From contig JADJXO010000001.1 in assembly GCA_016715825.1 (NCBI GenBank), positions 867,001 through 931,000 of the forward strand: a stretch of 64,000 bases of DNA, given 5' to 3'. The translations under genes were made by a program, and so were the position numbers. Shown in pieces: positions 8,546 to 17,256 of the stretch. This DNA comes from Nitrospira sp. Its GTDB lineage: Bacteria; Nitrospirota; Nitrospiria; Nitrospirales; Nitrospiraceae. The notes under the pieces were generated by a model. It did not search any database. It was not told the DNA's origin and was given only the letters and a program-made list of their open reading frames with translations. Numbering within the stretch: the first letter of the stretch is position 1; every line of letters begins with the position of its first letter.

Positions 8546-9496
8546 TCATCGTGTGTGACGAGCGCTGAGAAACGTCCGTACCAGTTCAGTCTGGTCTGCC
8601 TCCAATTCTTCTCGTGAGCGGGGTGGAACAATCTGAATTGCGTTCTGAGACCACGTGTCGCTCCAGATCCGCATCTGCGGGCGGCGTGCGACTTGAATCT
8701 CTTCAACCAAGTAGAGTCCCCGTTCATAGAGAACATATCCTGGACACTGGTCGCCGAGTGGGTATTGAAGGAGTTCAAGACTCAGATCCACTATGCTCGA
8801 ATCGGCTAAGTCGGAGGGGGAGGTGATTCCCTCCAAGGCAAGTTGCCGTACCACCGCAGCCTTCAGCCCGGACGACCATGGCCCGGCTAAGACCGACACT
8901 CGGATTATACGGAGGTCACCAAGTCTACGATCTTGATGAGAGGGCGCAGCGTCAGAGGGGAGGGGCGTGGAGTACTGTTCCTGCGACGGCGCAGCACGAT
9001 TCGCCATTTGGTAGTCGGTGATGAATTGTGTGACGAGTCTGTCCAAGTCCTCGTCCAGGTGTTGCGCTGTGACCGCGTCTTGGACTTCGGGCTGTGATGA
9101 AGACACCCACGTCGTATCCTGATACACCACTCCCGTCCTCGGAGCGGTGACCAGTTCAGTGAGTTCCAAGGATGGAGCGTACAGCACTTTCCCTGGACAG
9201 ATACGTTCAAGAGTCCTCGGATTGAGCGTCAACGTCAGCAGGGCCGGAGATGGTTCCTGTGAGGAACCGGACCCTCGCAGGGAAAGTCCAGCTCGGGAGA
9301 AATGCCTCATCGCACGATGGCGCAAGGGCTCCTGTAAAGCAGAAGGAGCGATAACGATCAATCGAATGCCCGTGAGATCGAGCTGCTCGGTCGTCTTCAT
9401 ATAGGCCGTCGTGCCGGCCAGGCAGGTTGTTGACAGTACAACCAGCAATAGGGTGAAAAGATAGGAGGCTGCGGGAGCGGTGAGGCGGCCATGCAT
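8546..9496 (-). CDS. Exported protein with two homologous halves, function unknown
   Basis: The 316-aa product has a signal peptide (MHGRLTAPAAS, a hydrophobic run, cleavage near CLAGTT) and two similar repeats of about 150 residues. Each repeat has a strand-rich start, an L-L-L strand, a CPG-VLY element (near residues 100 and 251), an E-- strand, a D-TW element, and a charged helix leading to a (V/L)(R/T)-F. I do not recognise the family. An upstream in-frame GTG at 9514 is possible; the ATG at 9496 has AGGG about 9 nt before it and gives a cleaner signal peptide. The duplication suggests one fold made twice, perhaps a ligand-binding protein in the periplasm. Confidence 0.75.
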   Translation of the reverse strand: MHGRLTAPAASYLFTLLLVVLSTTCLAGTTAYMKTTEQLDLTGIRLIVIAPSALQEPLRHRAMRHFSRAGLSLRGSGSSQEPSPALLTLTLNPRTLERICPGKVLYAPSLELTELVTAPRTGVVYQDTTWVSSSQPEVQDAVTAQHLDEDLDRLVTQFITDYQMANRAAPSQEQYSTPLPSDAAPSHQDRRLGDLRIIRVSVLAGPWSSGLKAAVVRQLALEGITSPSDLADSSIVDLSLELLQYPLGDQCPGYVLYERGLYLVEEIQVARRPQMRIWSDTWSQNAIQIVPPRSREELEADQTELVRTFLSARHTR

Positions 9497-9781
9497 GCCG
9501 TATAACCCTAGCACGCTGTCGTGTAAGCGGCCTCAAGAAACAGAAAAACTGGGATTTGGCCCAATGAGGTGACAGGGCGTAGCGGCTTCGCGCTGGATCA
9601 GCATCGTCGTACGGACGGGTGCGAGGGAGAGGTGAATTCATGGTACAAGAGGACGTTCCTCCGTTCCCGCCCTTGCATCTCAATCTTTGGCCCTCGTACA
9701 ATAACTTGCCGTTGTAACTCATTGTCATAACAGACTGTTTAGGGTCGCTTCGCGGTCGGGCGAAGAAAGGACCAGTTCTTC

Positions 9782-11683
9782 ATGAAAGTCGAGTATTCGA
9801 AGGGCAATCGAGCCTCCAAGGAGCTAATTCTCCTCAATCGCCAACAGTTCGAAGCCTCCAGCGAACGGAAGAGGAAGGTGATGCTGATCTTCCCGCCCGA
9901 TTGGTTTCCGTCTGAACCTTATCTTTCCTTACCATCCCTCACTGCCGTTCTCCGCCAGGCGGGACACGCCGTCATTCAAAAAGACATCAACTGCGAGATG
10001 TGGGACTGGTACTTCAGCGAGGACTTCCTGAAAAAAATCCTCCGTCGAGTCCCGCAGCAACTCGACCGCCTACGGAAGCTTTCAAAGAAGCGAGAATTGA
10101 GCGAAGCCGAGATGGAGGTGCAGCTCAGGCTCTGCGATATCACCCACCACCGGATGGCAGAGTTGATCCAGAATGCTCAAGCTTCAAAGCGTATTATCAG
10201 AAGCGAACAGTTCTATGATATCGACAAGTTAGAGTGGTCTCTTCAGGTGTTTCGTGAAGTCATGTCGGTTATTTCGCTCGTCTATTTTCCAGCGCGAATT
10301 TGCATGCCCCCGATGGAGACGAATCTCTCCTACAAAGTCTTTGTCTCGTCCGAGATCATGGATGCGATACACGATACGCAGGTCAACATCTATCGGGATG
10401 TGTTCGAGTATCTGGTGAAGCCGGCGATCGAAGCGGAACAGCCGGACGTGATCGGGATTTCGATCGTGCTTCAGCAGCAGATGTTTTCCACGATGACGTT
10501 TTGTGCCCTTATCAAGCAACACTTTCCGCATATCCACATCACGATCGGCGGCAATACGGTGACTCGGCTTCGCGACGTGCTCCCGCAGTCGCCCTTGTTT
10601 CAGTACTTCGACAGTGCGGTTGTCTATGAAGGGGAGACGGCTTTTGTCCAGCTAGTATCGGCGGTAGGGGCCAAGCGGAGCCTGGCTGAGGTCCCCAACG
10701 CAATCTATAAGGATGAGACAGGGGTCCATACGTCGACGACGAGTTATGCCGAAGACTTGGCAACTCTGCCGCCGCCGGACTTCGACGGCCTCCCGCTTGA
10801 GAAGTATTTCGTGCCGACGAAGATTCTGCCCTATCTGGCAACACGCGGCTGTTACTGGGGGCGCTGCGAGTTCTGTGACCATGGCGAGGGGTATACGGCA
10901 GGGTATCGATCAAAGAAGATTCAGGATGCCCTCGCGGACATTCAATTTCTGCGAGACAAATATAGCACCAGGCATTTTCATTTCACCGACGAGTCCTATC
11001 CGCCGGCGCTGTTTCGAAAACTCACGCGAGGATTAATCGAGAGCCGGATGGGCATCCATTGGACGACTCATATGCGATTCGAGAAGAGCCTCCTTGATGA
11101 GCAGGTCTGGCAGGAGGCGAAGGGGTCTGGGTGCAAATATCTCCACTTCGGCTATGAGTCCGGCGTGGAGAGGGTGCTACAGCTCATGGACAAGGCCACG
11201 ACAACGGAGGTGATGACGAAACACCTCACGCTCACGGCACAGGCGGGGATCTGGAACCACTGTATGGGTTTTTTTGGTTTTCCTGGGGAGACAAAAGAAG
11301 AAGCCTGGCAGTCAGTGCAGTTTCTCGAACAGAACAAGGACCATGTGCACTCGCTCGGGTTCGGCACGTTTGATCTCGGACGGCACAATCCGGTGGCGAA
11401 GCATCCTGAGAGGTGGGGCGTCACGGCCTACAAGAATCCGGAGTGGGACTTGGCACTGGATTATTACTACACCGTCAAGAACGGGATGAGTATCGAAGAG
11501 GCTGAGCGGGTCTTCGAGCAATTCGAGCGACACCACAATCCGGGCTGGGATCTGCGTCTCTATATTCGGGAATATATCTTCCTCTATATCTCAAGATTTG
11601 GGTTAGAAAAACTGGCTGATCTCCAGTTCCAATCAGTTAAGACGACCGGGGTGACTCCCACGCTTGCGGGAAAGATGTCGTAA
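9782..11683 (+). CDS. B12-binding-type radical SAM protein, first of a tandem pair
   Basis: The 633-aa product has an N-terminal B12-binding-like fold (KVMLIFPPDWFPSEPYLSLPSLTAVLRQAGH near residue 36, and VIGISI...IGGNT near residue 225) split by a long helical insertion of about 150 residues. A radical SAM domain follows, with C357, C362 and C365 (GCYWGRCEFCD). The cluster motif is thus CX4CX2C, one residue longer than the usual CX3CX2C. I see no DxHxxG cobalamin-ligand motif. The product of the radical reaction is unknown. The gene has its own AAAGGA site 10 nt upstream and ends 19 nt before the paralogue. Both probably act on a shared pathway. Confidence 0.85.
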   Translation: MKVEYSKGNRASKELILLNRQQFEASSERKRKVMLIFPPDWFPSEPYLSLPSLTAVLRQAGHAVIQKDINCEMWDWYFSEDFLKKILRRVPQQLDRLRKLSKKRELSEAEMEVQLRLCDITHHRMAELIQNAQASKRIIRSEQFYDIDKLEWSLQVFREVMSVISLVYFPARICMPPMETNLSYKVFVSSEIMDAIHDTQVNIYRDVFEYLVKPAIEAEQPDVIGISIVLQQQMFSTMTFCALIKQHFPHIHITIGGNTVTRLRDVLPQSPLFQYFDSAVVYEGETAFVQLVSAVGAKRSLAEVPNAIYKDETGVHTSTTSYAEDLATLPPPDFDGLPLEKYFVPTKILPYLATRGCYWGRCEFCDHGEGYTAGYRSKKIQDALADIQFLRDKYSTRHFHFTDESYPPALFRKLTRGLIESRMGIHWTTHMRFEKSLLDEQVWQEAKGSGCKYLHFGYESGVERVLQLMDKATTTEVMTKHLTLTAQAGIWNHCMGFFGFPGETKEEAWQSVQFLEQNKDHVHSLGFGTFDLGRHNPVAKHPERWGVTAYKNPEWDLALDYYYTVKNGMSIEEAERVFEQFERHHNPGWDLRLYIREYIFLYISRFGLEKLADLQFQSVKTTGVTPTLAGKMS

Positions 11684-11702
11684 TCGAGGAGAGATGACGA
11701 CC

Positions 11703-13664
11703 ATGAGCAGTAACGGACTTGTTCAAATAGACGGGTTGGTTCCGATCAAGAAGGAAGATCGGAAGAAGTCCAAGGTCATGCTCCTGTTCCCGCCGGAGTG
11801 GGTGCCGACGGCGCCGTACCTCGCGTTACCTTCGCTCACCGCCGTCTTGCGGCAAGCCGGGCATACGGTCATCCAGCGAGACATCAACATCGGCATGTGG
11901 GACCACTTCTTCAGCATGGACTTCCTGATCTGGGTGAAGGCACGGATAGGGATGCAGCTTCGATCACTACAGGATAGAGAGAAGACAGGTGTGCTTGGGT
12001 TTCTGACCGAGCGCGATATTGATCAGAAGGCCCTGCTCGAGCAGGCCGATACCGTCGACGTGTTTGATCTTGCAGAGCGAGTGGAAGATGCCAAACGGAT
12101 CGTGCGCGGCGAGCGGTTCTATGATGCGGAATTGCTGGAAGGAGCGCTCAACACATTCCGCGAGACGATGACCTATATCTCCGCCGCCTACTTTCCAGCT
12201 TCGCTCGTCTTCTATCCGATGGAAAGCAATCTTGGCTATCGACCCGGAGTCTCGAAAGAAGTCTTTGCCTGCTTAGAAGATGAACAGGTGAACGTCTATC
12301 GAGATCTCTGCAATCAGTTGGTCATGCCGGAGATCGCAAAAGAGAAACCGGACGTGGTCGGTATTTCTATCGGCACACAGATGCAGCTGCTGGCCGGCCT
12401 GACCTTCGCCAAGATGATCAAGGAGACCTTTCCAGACATTCACCTCGTGGTGGGCGGCAATGTCATAACCAGACTCCATGAAGACCTACTTCATCACGAG
12501 AGGTTTTTCACTGAAGTCTTTGATTCAGCTATTCTCTATGAAGGTGAACACGCGCTGCTCTGGCTCATTGAAGCCTTGAACGGCCAGCGCCCGCTCAGCT
12601 CTGTCCCGAACTTGATCTATCGAAATGACTCGGGTCTTCATCGGAACTCTGAGGTCTACACTGAAAAAACAACGGCGCTGCCCCTGCCGGATTTCGAGGG
12701 GATGCCGCTTGATCGCTACTTTGTCCCCGAACTCATCATCCCCTACCTGGCGACGCGCGGTTGCTACTGGGGACGCTGTACCTTTTGTGACCATGGACAG
12801 GGGTACTTCGATCAATACCGTGGGATGCCTGCTCAGTTGGTCATCGATCAGATCAAGGTGCTACGAGATAAATACCAGTGCCGGCACTTCTTGTTTAGTG
12901 ACGAATCTTATCCGCCGGCGTTGTTCAAAAAAGTCTCTCAGTTGCTGGTTGATCAGAACGTTGGGATCAAGTGGACGACGCTGATTCGATTCGAAGAAAC
13001 GCTCCAAGACCAAGCGACCTGGGATCTTGCCGCCCGGGCAGGCTGTTGCACACTCTATTATGGAATGGAGTCCGCCAATGAACGCGTGTTGAATCTAATG
13101 GACAAACACGCTCGGAAACATGTCATCGAACGGAACCTCCAGATGGCATCGAAGTCTGGGATCTGGAACCATGTCATGGCGTTTTACGGGTTTCCGGGAG
13201 AAACGCTCGAGGAAGCGATGGAAACACGGCAATTCGTCCTTGACCATCAGCCGGTGATTCATTCGCTGGAACTCTTCTATTTCGTGGCGTACCGGCACAC
13301 GCCGATGGTACGCCATCCGGAGCAATTCGGAATTACGATTCATACGCAGGAAGAATACGATCTCCCACTCGACTACTACTATACCCTCAACGATCCCAGC
13401 ACACTCTCGTGCCTCGATGCCATGCAGCTGTGCGAAGAATTCTACAACCGCGATTTTCATCCATGGGCCGTGCGAGTGAACTCGCGGGAGCACGTGTTCC
13501 TCTACATTTCCAAGTTTGGGACGAACCAGTTGCCACAAATTTATGCCCGACAGACACAGCCGGTTGGATCTCGGGAAGGGGTCTCAGGCCTGGTGACATG
13601 GCCGGTGGCGCAGTCCCAAGGAGACGAGGGGATGTCGCGCGTCACCAGCCACGATGTTGAGTGA
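11703..13664 (+). CDS. B12-binding-type radical SAM protein, second of a tandem pair
   Basis: The 653-aa product is homologous to its upstream neighbour over the whole length: the same PYLALPSLTAVLRQAGH region, the same helical insertion, the same (I/L)PYLATRGCYWGRC block. The cluster cysteines are C354, C359 and C362. Later shared motifs include SDESYPPALF, WTT-(M/I)RFE, and a GFPGET element. An ATG at 11703 sits 9 nt after GAGGAGAG; an earlier ATG at 11694 would sit inside that spacing and is less likely. The C-terminus is longer than in the first protein. A tandem duplication with sequence divergence suggests two different substrates or a heterodimer. Function is unknown. Confidence 0.85.
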   Translation: MSSNGLVQIDGLVPIKKEDRKKSKVMLLFPPEWVPTAPYLALPSLTAVLRQAGHTVIQRDINIGMWDHFFSMDFLIWVKARIGMQLRSLQDREKTGVLGFLTERDIDQKALLEQADTVDVFDLAERVEDAKRIVRGERFYDAELLEGALNTFRETMTYISAAYFPASLVFYPMESNLGYRPGVSKEVFACLEDEQVNVYRDLCNQLVMPEIAKEKPDVVGISIGTQMQLLAGLTFAKMIKETFPDIHLVVGGNVITRLHEDLLHHERFFTEVFDSAILYEGEHALLWLIEALNGQRPLSSVPNLIYRNDSGLHRNSEVYTEKTTALPLPDFEGMPLDRYFVPELIIPYLATRGCYWGRCTFCDHGQGYFDQYRGMPAQLVIDQIKVLRDKYQCRHFLFSDESYPPALFKKVSQLLVDQNVGIKWTTLIRFEETLQDQATWDLAARAGCCTLYYGMESANERVLNLMDKHARKHVIERNLQMASKSGIWNHVMAFYGFPGETLEEAMETRQFVLDHQPVIHSLELFYFVAYRHTPMVRHPEQFGITIHTQEEYDLPLDYYYTLNDPSTLSCLDAMQLCEEFYNRDFHPWAVRVNSREHVFLYISKFGTNQLPQIYARQTQPVGSREGVSGLVTWPVAQSQGDEGMSRVTSHDVE

Positions 13665-13667
13665 CGA

Positions 13668-13925
13668 TCAGTGTGCCGCGTCATCGGGAACGAACACCGC
13701 GGACACCAGAGCGAATGCGGCTTCGACGGTCCGCGTCATTTCTTCGGCCTTCCGGTACTGTTCCATGTAGTGCTTGGGATTGTTCGTGAGGCCGGCATAA
13801 CGTGAGGGGTTCCAGTTATAGAGCTGGACGCGCCTCGCCCGTTCCAAGTCTTGAGAGGTGATCGGAAGTGTGAGGTGTAGCACCTCCAAGGCATGGGCGA
13901 TGTCTTGTTCGGTGATGTGATCCAC
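13668..13925 (-). CDS. J-domain-like small protein lacking the HPD motif
   Basis: The 85-aa product (GTG start; start uncertain, the frame is open to 14042 but would overlap the divergent PhzF gene) has the pattern of a J domain: AL-VL-L----T--DLERARRVQLY, then a tail with a helix EEM-RTVEAAFALVSA. Where DnaJ has HPD, it has NPS (NWNPSRY). It would thus not stimulate an Hsp70 ATPase in the known way. No DnaK or partner is nearby; it ends 3 nt from the stop of the second radical SAM gene (convergent). Moderate confidence that it is a gene, low for the family. Confidence 0.55.
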   Translation of the reverse strand: MDHITEQDIAHALEVLHLTLPITSQDLERARRVQLYNWNPSRYAGLTNNPKHYMEQYRKAEEMTRTVEAAFALVSAVFVPDDAAH

Positions 13926-14030
13926 GAGGCGAGTTTGACAAAGTCGGATCGACCTGTCAAAGGATGTCGGAGATCTTCTTGCTCCGCCGACTGGATCACT
14001 GCGTAACGGAAGGGACCAACGAGGAGTGAT

Positions 14031-14960
14031 ATGACCGAGCACCGCTCACTACAGTTCTATCAAGCCGACGTCTTCACGAACCAACCGTTCGGCGGCAATC
14101 CCGTCGCCGTCTTTCCTGATGCCGAGGGGTTGAACGACGACCAATTACAACGGATTGCGCGGGAGATGAATCTCTCGGAGACCGTGTTCGTCTTTCCGCC
14201 GACTGACCCTGCCGCGGTTGCGCGGTTGCGCATTTTCACCCCGACCCAGGAAATTCCCTTTGCCGGTCATCCCGTAATCGGGACGTTTTATGTTCTGGCC
14301 CATCTCAAGCGGATCTCCGTCACGGACGGCATTACCCGCGTGACGCAGGAATGTAACATCGGCCTATTCCCCATCGAGGTTCATTCCGAGCAGGGAGCTG
14401 TGGTGCGAATCGTCATGGCTCAGCCCAAACCAGAATTCCTTGAGCCGATCACGGCCGTAGACGAGCTCTATCTGATCGCTGCCGCACTAGGCATACCCAA
14501 ACACGTGATTGCCGATGCAAAATGGCCGCTCCAAGTCGTCTCAACAGGTTTGCCGGTCTTGATCGTGCCGGTTCGAACATTAACGGCTGCACGGTCGATC
14601 AACCCCGATGCGTCGGCCATCATCAAGGTCTGCGAGCGCTTTGGCGCCAACGGCATGATGGTCTTCACGACGGTAACGGTTGAGTCATTTGCGTCGGTCC
14701 ATGCACGGATGTTTGCACCAAAGATCGGGATCTTGGAGGATCCGGCAACCGGGAGCGCCGGGGGAGCGCTGGGGGCCTATCTGGTCCAAAACGGGGTGGT
14801 GGAGGTCGGCCCTACAACGGAGATCTTGATCGAGCAGGGGTATGAGATCGACCGTCCGTCTCGAATTCTTGTGCAGGTCAAATCGGAAGACGATGTCATT
14901 CAAGGCGTCACGGTCGGCGGGCAGTGCGTCTTGGTTGTAGAGGGAATGTTACGGTTTTGA
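14031..14960 (+). CDS. PhzF family epimerase-fold protein
   Basis: The 309-aa product matches the PhzF/DAP-epimerase-like family: QADVFTNQPFGGNPVAVF near residue 10, NLSETVFVFP near residue 47 (the Glu is the catalytic acid of the family), PFAGHPVIGT near 77, and a C-terminal DPATGSAGGALGAYL. In PhzF this family isomerises a phenazine precursor, but most members outside phenazine clusters have no known substrate and no other phenazine genes are seen here. It starts at an ATG after GGAG and is followed 28 nt later by the dehydrogenase. Family call is firm, substrate unknown. Confidence 0.94.
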   Translation: MTEHRSLQFYQADVFTNQPFGGNPVAVFPDAEGLNDDQLQRIAREMNLSETVFVFPPTDPAAVARLRIFTPTQEIPFAGHPVIGTFYVLAHLKRISVTDGITRVTQECNIGLFPIEVHSEQGAVVRIVMAQPKPEFLEPITAVDELYLIAAALGIPKHVIADAKWPLQVVSTGLPVLIVPVRTLTAARSINPDASAIIKVCERFGANGMMVFTTVTVESFASVHARMFAPKIGILEDPATGSAGGALGAYLVQNGVVEVGPTTEILIEQGYEIDRPSRILVQVKSEDDVIQGVTVGGQCVLVVEGMLRF

Positions 14961-14987
14961 ACCTGCGGGCAAGGAGAGTGTGAACAG

Positions 14988-16016
14988 ATGAAGGTCGTGT
15001 TGTTTCGTGAGCATGGTGGGCCCGACAAGTTGTCGTATGAAGACTTGCCCATGCCCCAGATCGGTCCACAGGAAGTGTTGATTCGGGTCAAAGCCTGCGC
15101 GCTCAACCACCTCGATATTTGGATCCGTCAGGGGAATCCTGCCTATTCCATCCCCTTACCCCACGTCGGCGGCTCAGACGTCTCGGGCATTGTTGAACAA
15201 GTCGGCACTCAGGTCGAAGGGGTGTCCCTCGATGCCCGTGTCTTTGTCTCACCGGGAATCAGTTGTTGGCAGTGCGAATACTGCCTCGCTGGCCGGGACA
15301 ACATGTGCCGGAGTTATCATCTTCTTGGCACCAAGACGCATGGGGGCTATGCCGAATACGTGAAGGTGCCATTTCGGAATATCCTTCAGATGCCCGAGAA
15401 TCTGACATTTGAACAGGCCGCAGCTTTTCCACTCGTGTCCGTCACCGCGTCCCATATGTTGTTTCCACTCGCCGGTCTTCAGCATGGCGAAACCGTACTC
15501 GTGATGGGGGCGGGGAGCGGGGTCGGGATGATGGCGGTCCAACTAGCCAAATTGGCCGGGTCTCGGGTGCTGGCCACAGTCGGCAGCGACGACAAGGTGC
15601 CCAAGGGCGTCGTCCTGGGAGCTGATGCGGTGATTAATCACACCCGAGAGAAGGTGTCCGACCGTGTTCGGATGCTGACGGAAGGACGAGGCGTCGATGT
15701 GGTCATTGAACACATTGGTCCGGAGGTCTGGACGAGTTGTCTAGACTCACTCGCGAGAGGCGGACGGCTGATCACCTGTGGGGCGACGACCGGCGCCGAG
15801 GTCACATTGAACCTACGCGATCTCTACTCTCGTCAACTGACGGTCAAGGGATCCTATATGGGCACGCGTGCAGAACTAGCCAAGGCCGCGGAGCTCATAG
15901 GGCAGGGACGATTAATGGTTGTCGTCGATCGTATCTTCCCACTTCGAGAGGCCCGTGCAGCTCAGGAGCTGATGCTCAGCCGGAAGTTTTTCGGTAAGAT
16001 CGTGCTGGCCTGCTAA
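14988..16016 (+). CDS. MDR family zinc-containing oxidoreductase
   Basis: The 342-aa product has the medium-chain dehydrogenase plan: a GroES-like N-terminal half and a Rossmann half with AGSGVGMMAVQLAK near residue 180. It keeps the structural zinc loop (CWQCEYCLAGRDNMC) but lacks the catalytic-zinc cysteine seen in alcohol dehydrogenases: the first motif reads NHLDIWIRQG and the GHE motif reads GSDVSG. That puts it with NAD(P)H quinone oxidoreductase-like enzymes. AAGGAGAG lies about 12 nt before the ATG. It may be co-transcribed with the PhzF gene. Substrate unknown. Confidence 0.9.
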   Translation: MKVVLFREHGGPDKLSYEDLPMPQIGPQEVLIRVKACALNHLDIWIRQGNPAYSIPLPHVGGSDVSGIVEQVGTQVEGVSLDARVFVSPGISCWQCEYCLAGRDNMCRSYHLLGTKTHGGYAEYVKVPFRNILQMPENLTFEQAAAFPLVSVTASHMLFPLAGLQHGETVLVMGAGSGVGMMAVQLAKLAGSRVLATVGSDDKVPKGVVLGADAVINHTREKVSDRVRMLTEGRGVDVVIEHIGPEVWTSCLDSLARGGRLITCGATTGAEVTLNLRDLYSRQLTVKGSYMGTRAELAKAAELIGQGRLMVVVDRIFPLREARAAQELMLSRKFFGKIVLAC

Positions 16017-16171
16017 TCGGGTATCGTTCAACATCGATGGTGAGCAGAGACGTTTCTGTTCAGCACCGGCTTTTGAGCCCTCATGCGCTTCTATGCTACC
16101 CTGTGGTTTATTAGTCAGAGCGAGGCCGGCGTTCTTCTGAGGAATTCATTTCAACTCATAAGGAGGAAGCA

Positions 16172-16606
16172 ATGCCTACCGTGGCACAGATTGCGACAAA
16201 ACGTCCCAAGTCGATCGGTCCCAAGACCTCGATTGCCAGCGCGGCCAAGACCATGCGCCAAGCGCGAGTCGGCTCGCTCTTCGTGAAGAAGGGTCGGAAG
16301 ATGGTCGGCATCGTGACCGACACGGACATTGTGCGGCAAGCCGTGGCAACCGGTAAACCGCTGGGGAAACTGACCGTTGAAAAGATCATGACCGCACCGA
16401 TCTGCACTATTGAGGGGAACCAGAGCGTCGATGACGCACAGGACATGATGGCCGATCTGGGCGTGCGTCATCTCGGCGTGACAAAGAACGGCGACATCAC
16501 AGGCGTGGTGTCTGTTCGTGACCTCTTGTCCTTCTATAAACGGTATGCCCAATCGAAGATTTCTGATGAGATGGGGTACTCTGAGCCAAAGATCTCACAA
16601 GATTAG
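16172..16606 (+). CDS. Two-CBS-domain protein
   Basis: The 144-aa product consists of a pair of CBS domains (a Bateman module): VGSLFVKKG-KMVGIVTDTDIV and GVRHLGVTKNGDITGVVSVRDLL. Such modules bind adenosine nucleotides or SAM and act as sensors. No output domain is attached. A strong AAGGAGG site precedes the ATG. It resembles the CBS protein at 41973-42365 in the heme cluster. It is followed by a long bipartite hairpin and is convergent with moaB. Confidence 0.94.
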   Translation: MPTVAQIATKRPKSIGPKTSIASAAKTMRQARVGSLFVKKGRKMVGIVTDTDIVRQAVATGKPLGKLTVEKIMTAPICTIEGNQSVDDAQDMMADLGVRHLGVTKNGDITGVVSVRDLLSFYKRYAQSKISDEMGYSEPKISQD

Positions 16607-16617
16607 ACAAGACCATG

Positions 16618-16656
16618 GCAGTGAGTGCTGCGGTTGGGGAACCCAACACTCACTGC
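16618..16656. terminator. Bipartite hairpin between convergent genes
   Basis: GCAGTGAGTG at 16618-16627 pairs with CACTCACTGC at 16647-16656; an inner TTGGG/CCCAA stem lies within, with a small GAA-containing loop. It stands between the stops of the CBS gene (16606) and moaB (16673), the place for a bidirectional terminator. There is no clear T-run on either strand, so it may end or stabilise transcripts rather than be a classical intrinsic terminator. Confidence 0.55.
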
Positions 16657-16672
16657 AGTAGGTGGCGATCAC

Positions 16673-17185
16673 TTACTTGGTGAGTTCTCCGACCAGATGC
16701 CCAAGCTCGGGGAGAATGAGCTTCTGCATGGCGAGGCGGACGGCATTTTCTGAACCTGGAATAGAGAATACGACGCGGTCCTTCACGATACCCGCTGTTG
16801 CTCGACTCATAATGGCAGACGACCCAATCTCCTGATAGGTCAAGAGGCGAAAGATTTCTCCAAATCCGCTGAGCCGCTTTTCCAATAATCCGTCGATCGC
16901 CTCAAACGTAGAATCTCGCCTGGAAATGCCGGTTCCACCATTGACGATGACCGCCCGAATCGCGTCGTTGGCGGTACCGAGGGTGATTTGAAATAAGATC
17001 TGCCCAGGTTCGTCCTTCACCACATGATAACTGACGACGCTGTGGCCTTGCTCTCTGAGAAGCTTCTGAATCAGCTGACCACTGGCATCACTGTCGGGCG
17101 TGCGGGTATCGCTGCAGGTGATGATCATGCACCCGATTGAGGCCGGTGCATGGCTTTTGTGTTCTTGATGAGTTGGTGTTGTCAT
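16673..17185 (-). CDS. moaB: Molybdenum cofactor biosynthesis protein MoaB
   Basis: The 170-aa product matches MoaB/MogA: IITCSDTRTPDSDASGQLI near residue 20, AVIVNGGTGISRRDSTFEAI near 80-100, and SIPGSENAVRLAM near 147. Proteins of this group adenylate molybdopterin before molybdenum insertion. The GGTG-S-RD active-site motif is intact. No other moa or moe gene is visible in the window. The gene is separate from its neighbours (67 nt after the CBS stop, 71 nt to the ferredoxin gene), and convergent with the CBS gene. Confidence 0.94.
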   Translation of the reverse strand: MTTPTHQEHKSHAPASIGCMIITCSDTRTPDSDASGQLIQKLLREQGHSVVSYHVVKDEPGQILFQITLGTANDAIRAVIVNGGTGISRRDSTFEAIDGLLEKRLSGFGEIFRLLTYQEIGSSAIMSRATAGIVKDRVVFSIPGSENAVRLAMQKLILPELGHLVGELTK

Positions 17186-17256
17186 GTTGGGATGGAAATG
17201 TCGGTTAGTGATTGACCGTCATGCCTCACCGTCGATCAACAGACGGATCGTAGTTC

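Noticed and set aside
16041..16062. Imperfect hairpin after the MDR dehydrogenase (TGAGCAGA / TTCTGTTCA-type)
   Set aside because: One G-T pair, no T-run, and no conservation evidence; not listed as a terminator.
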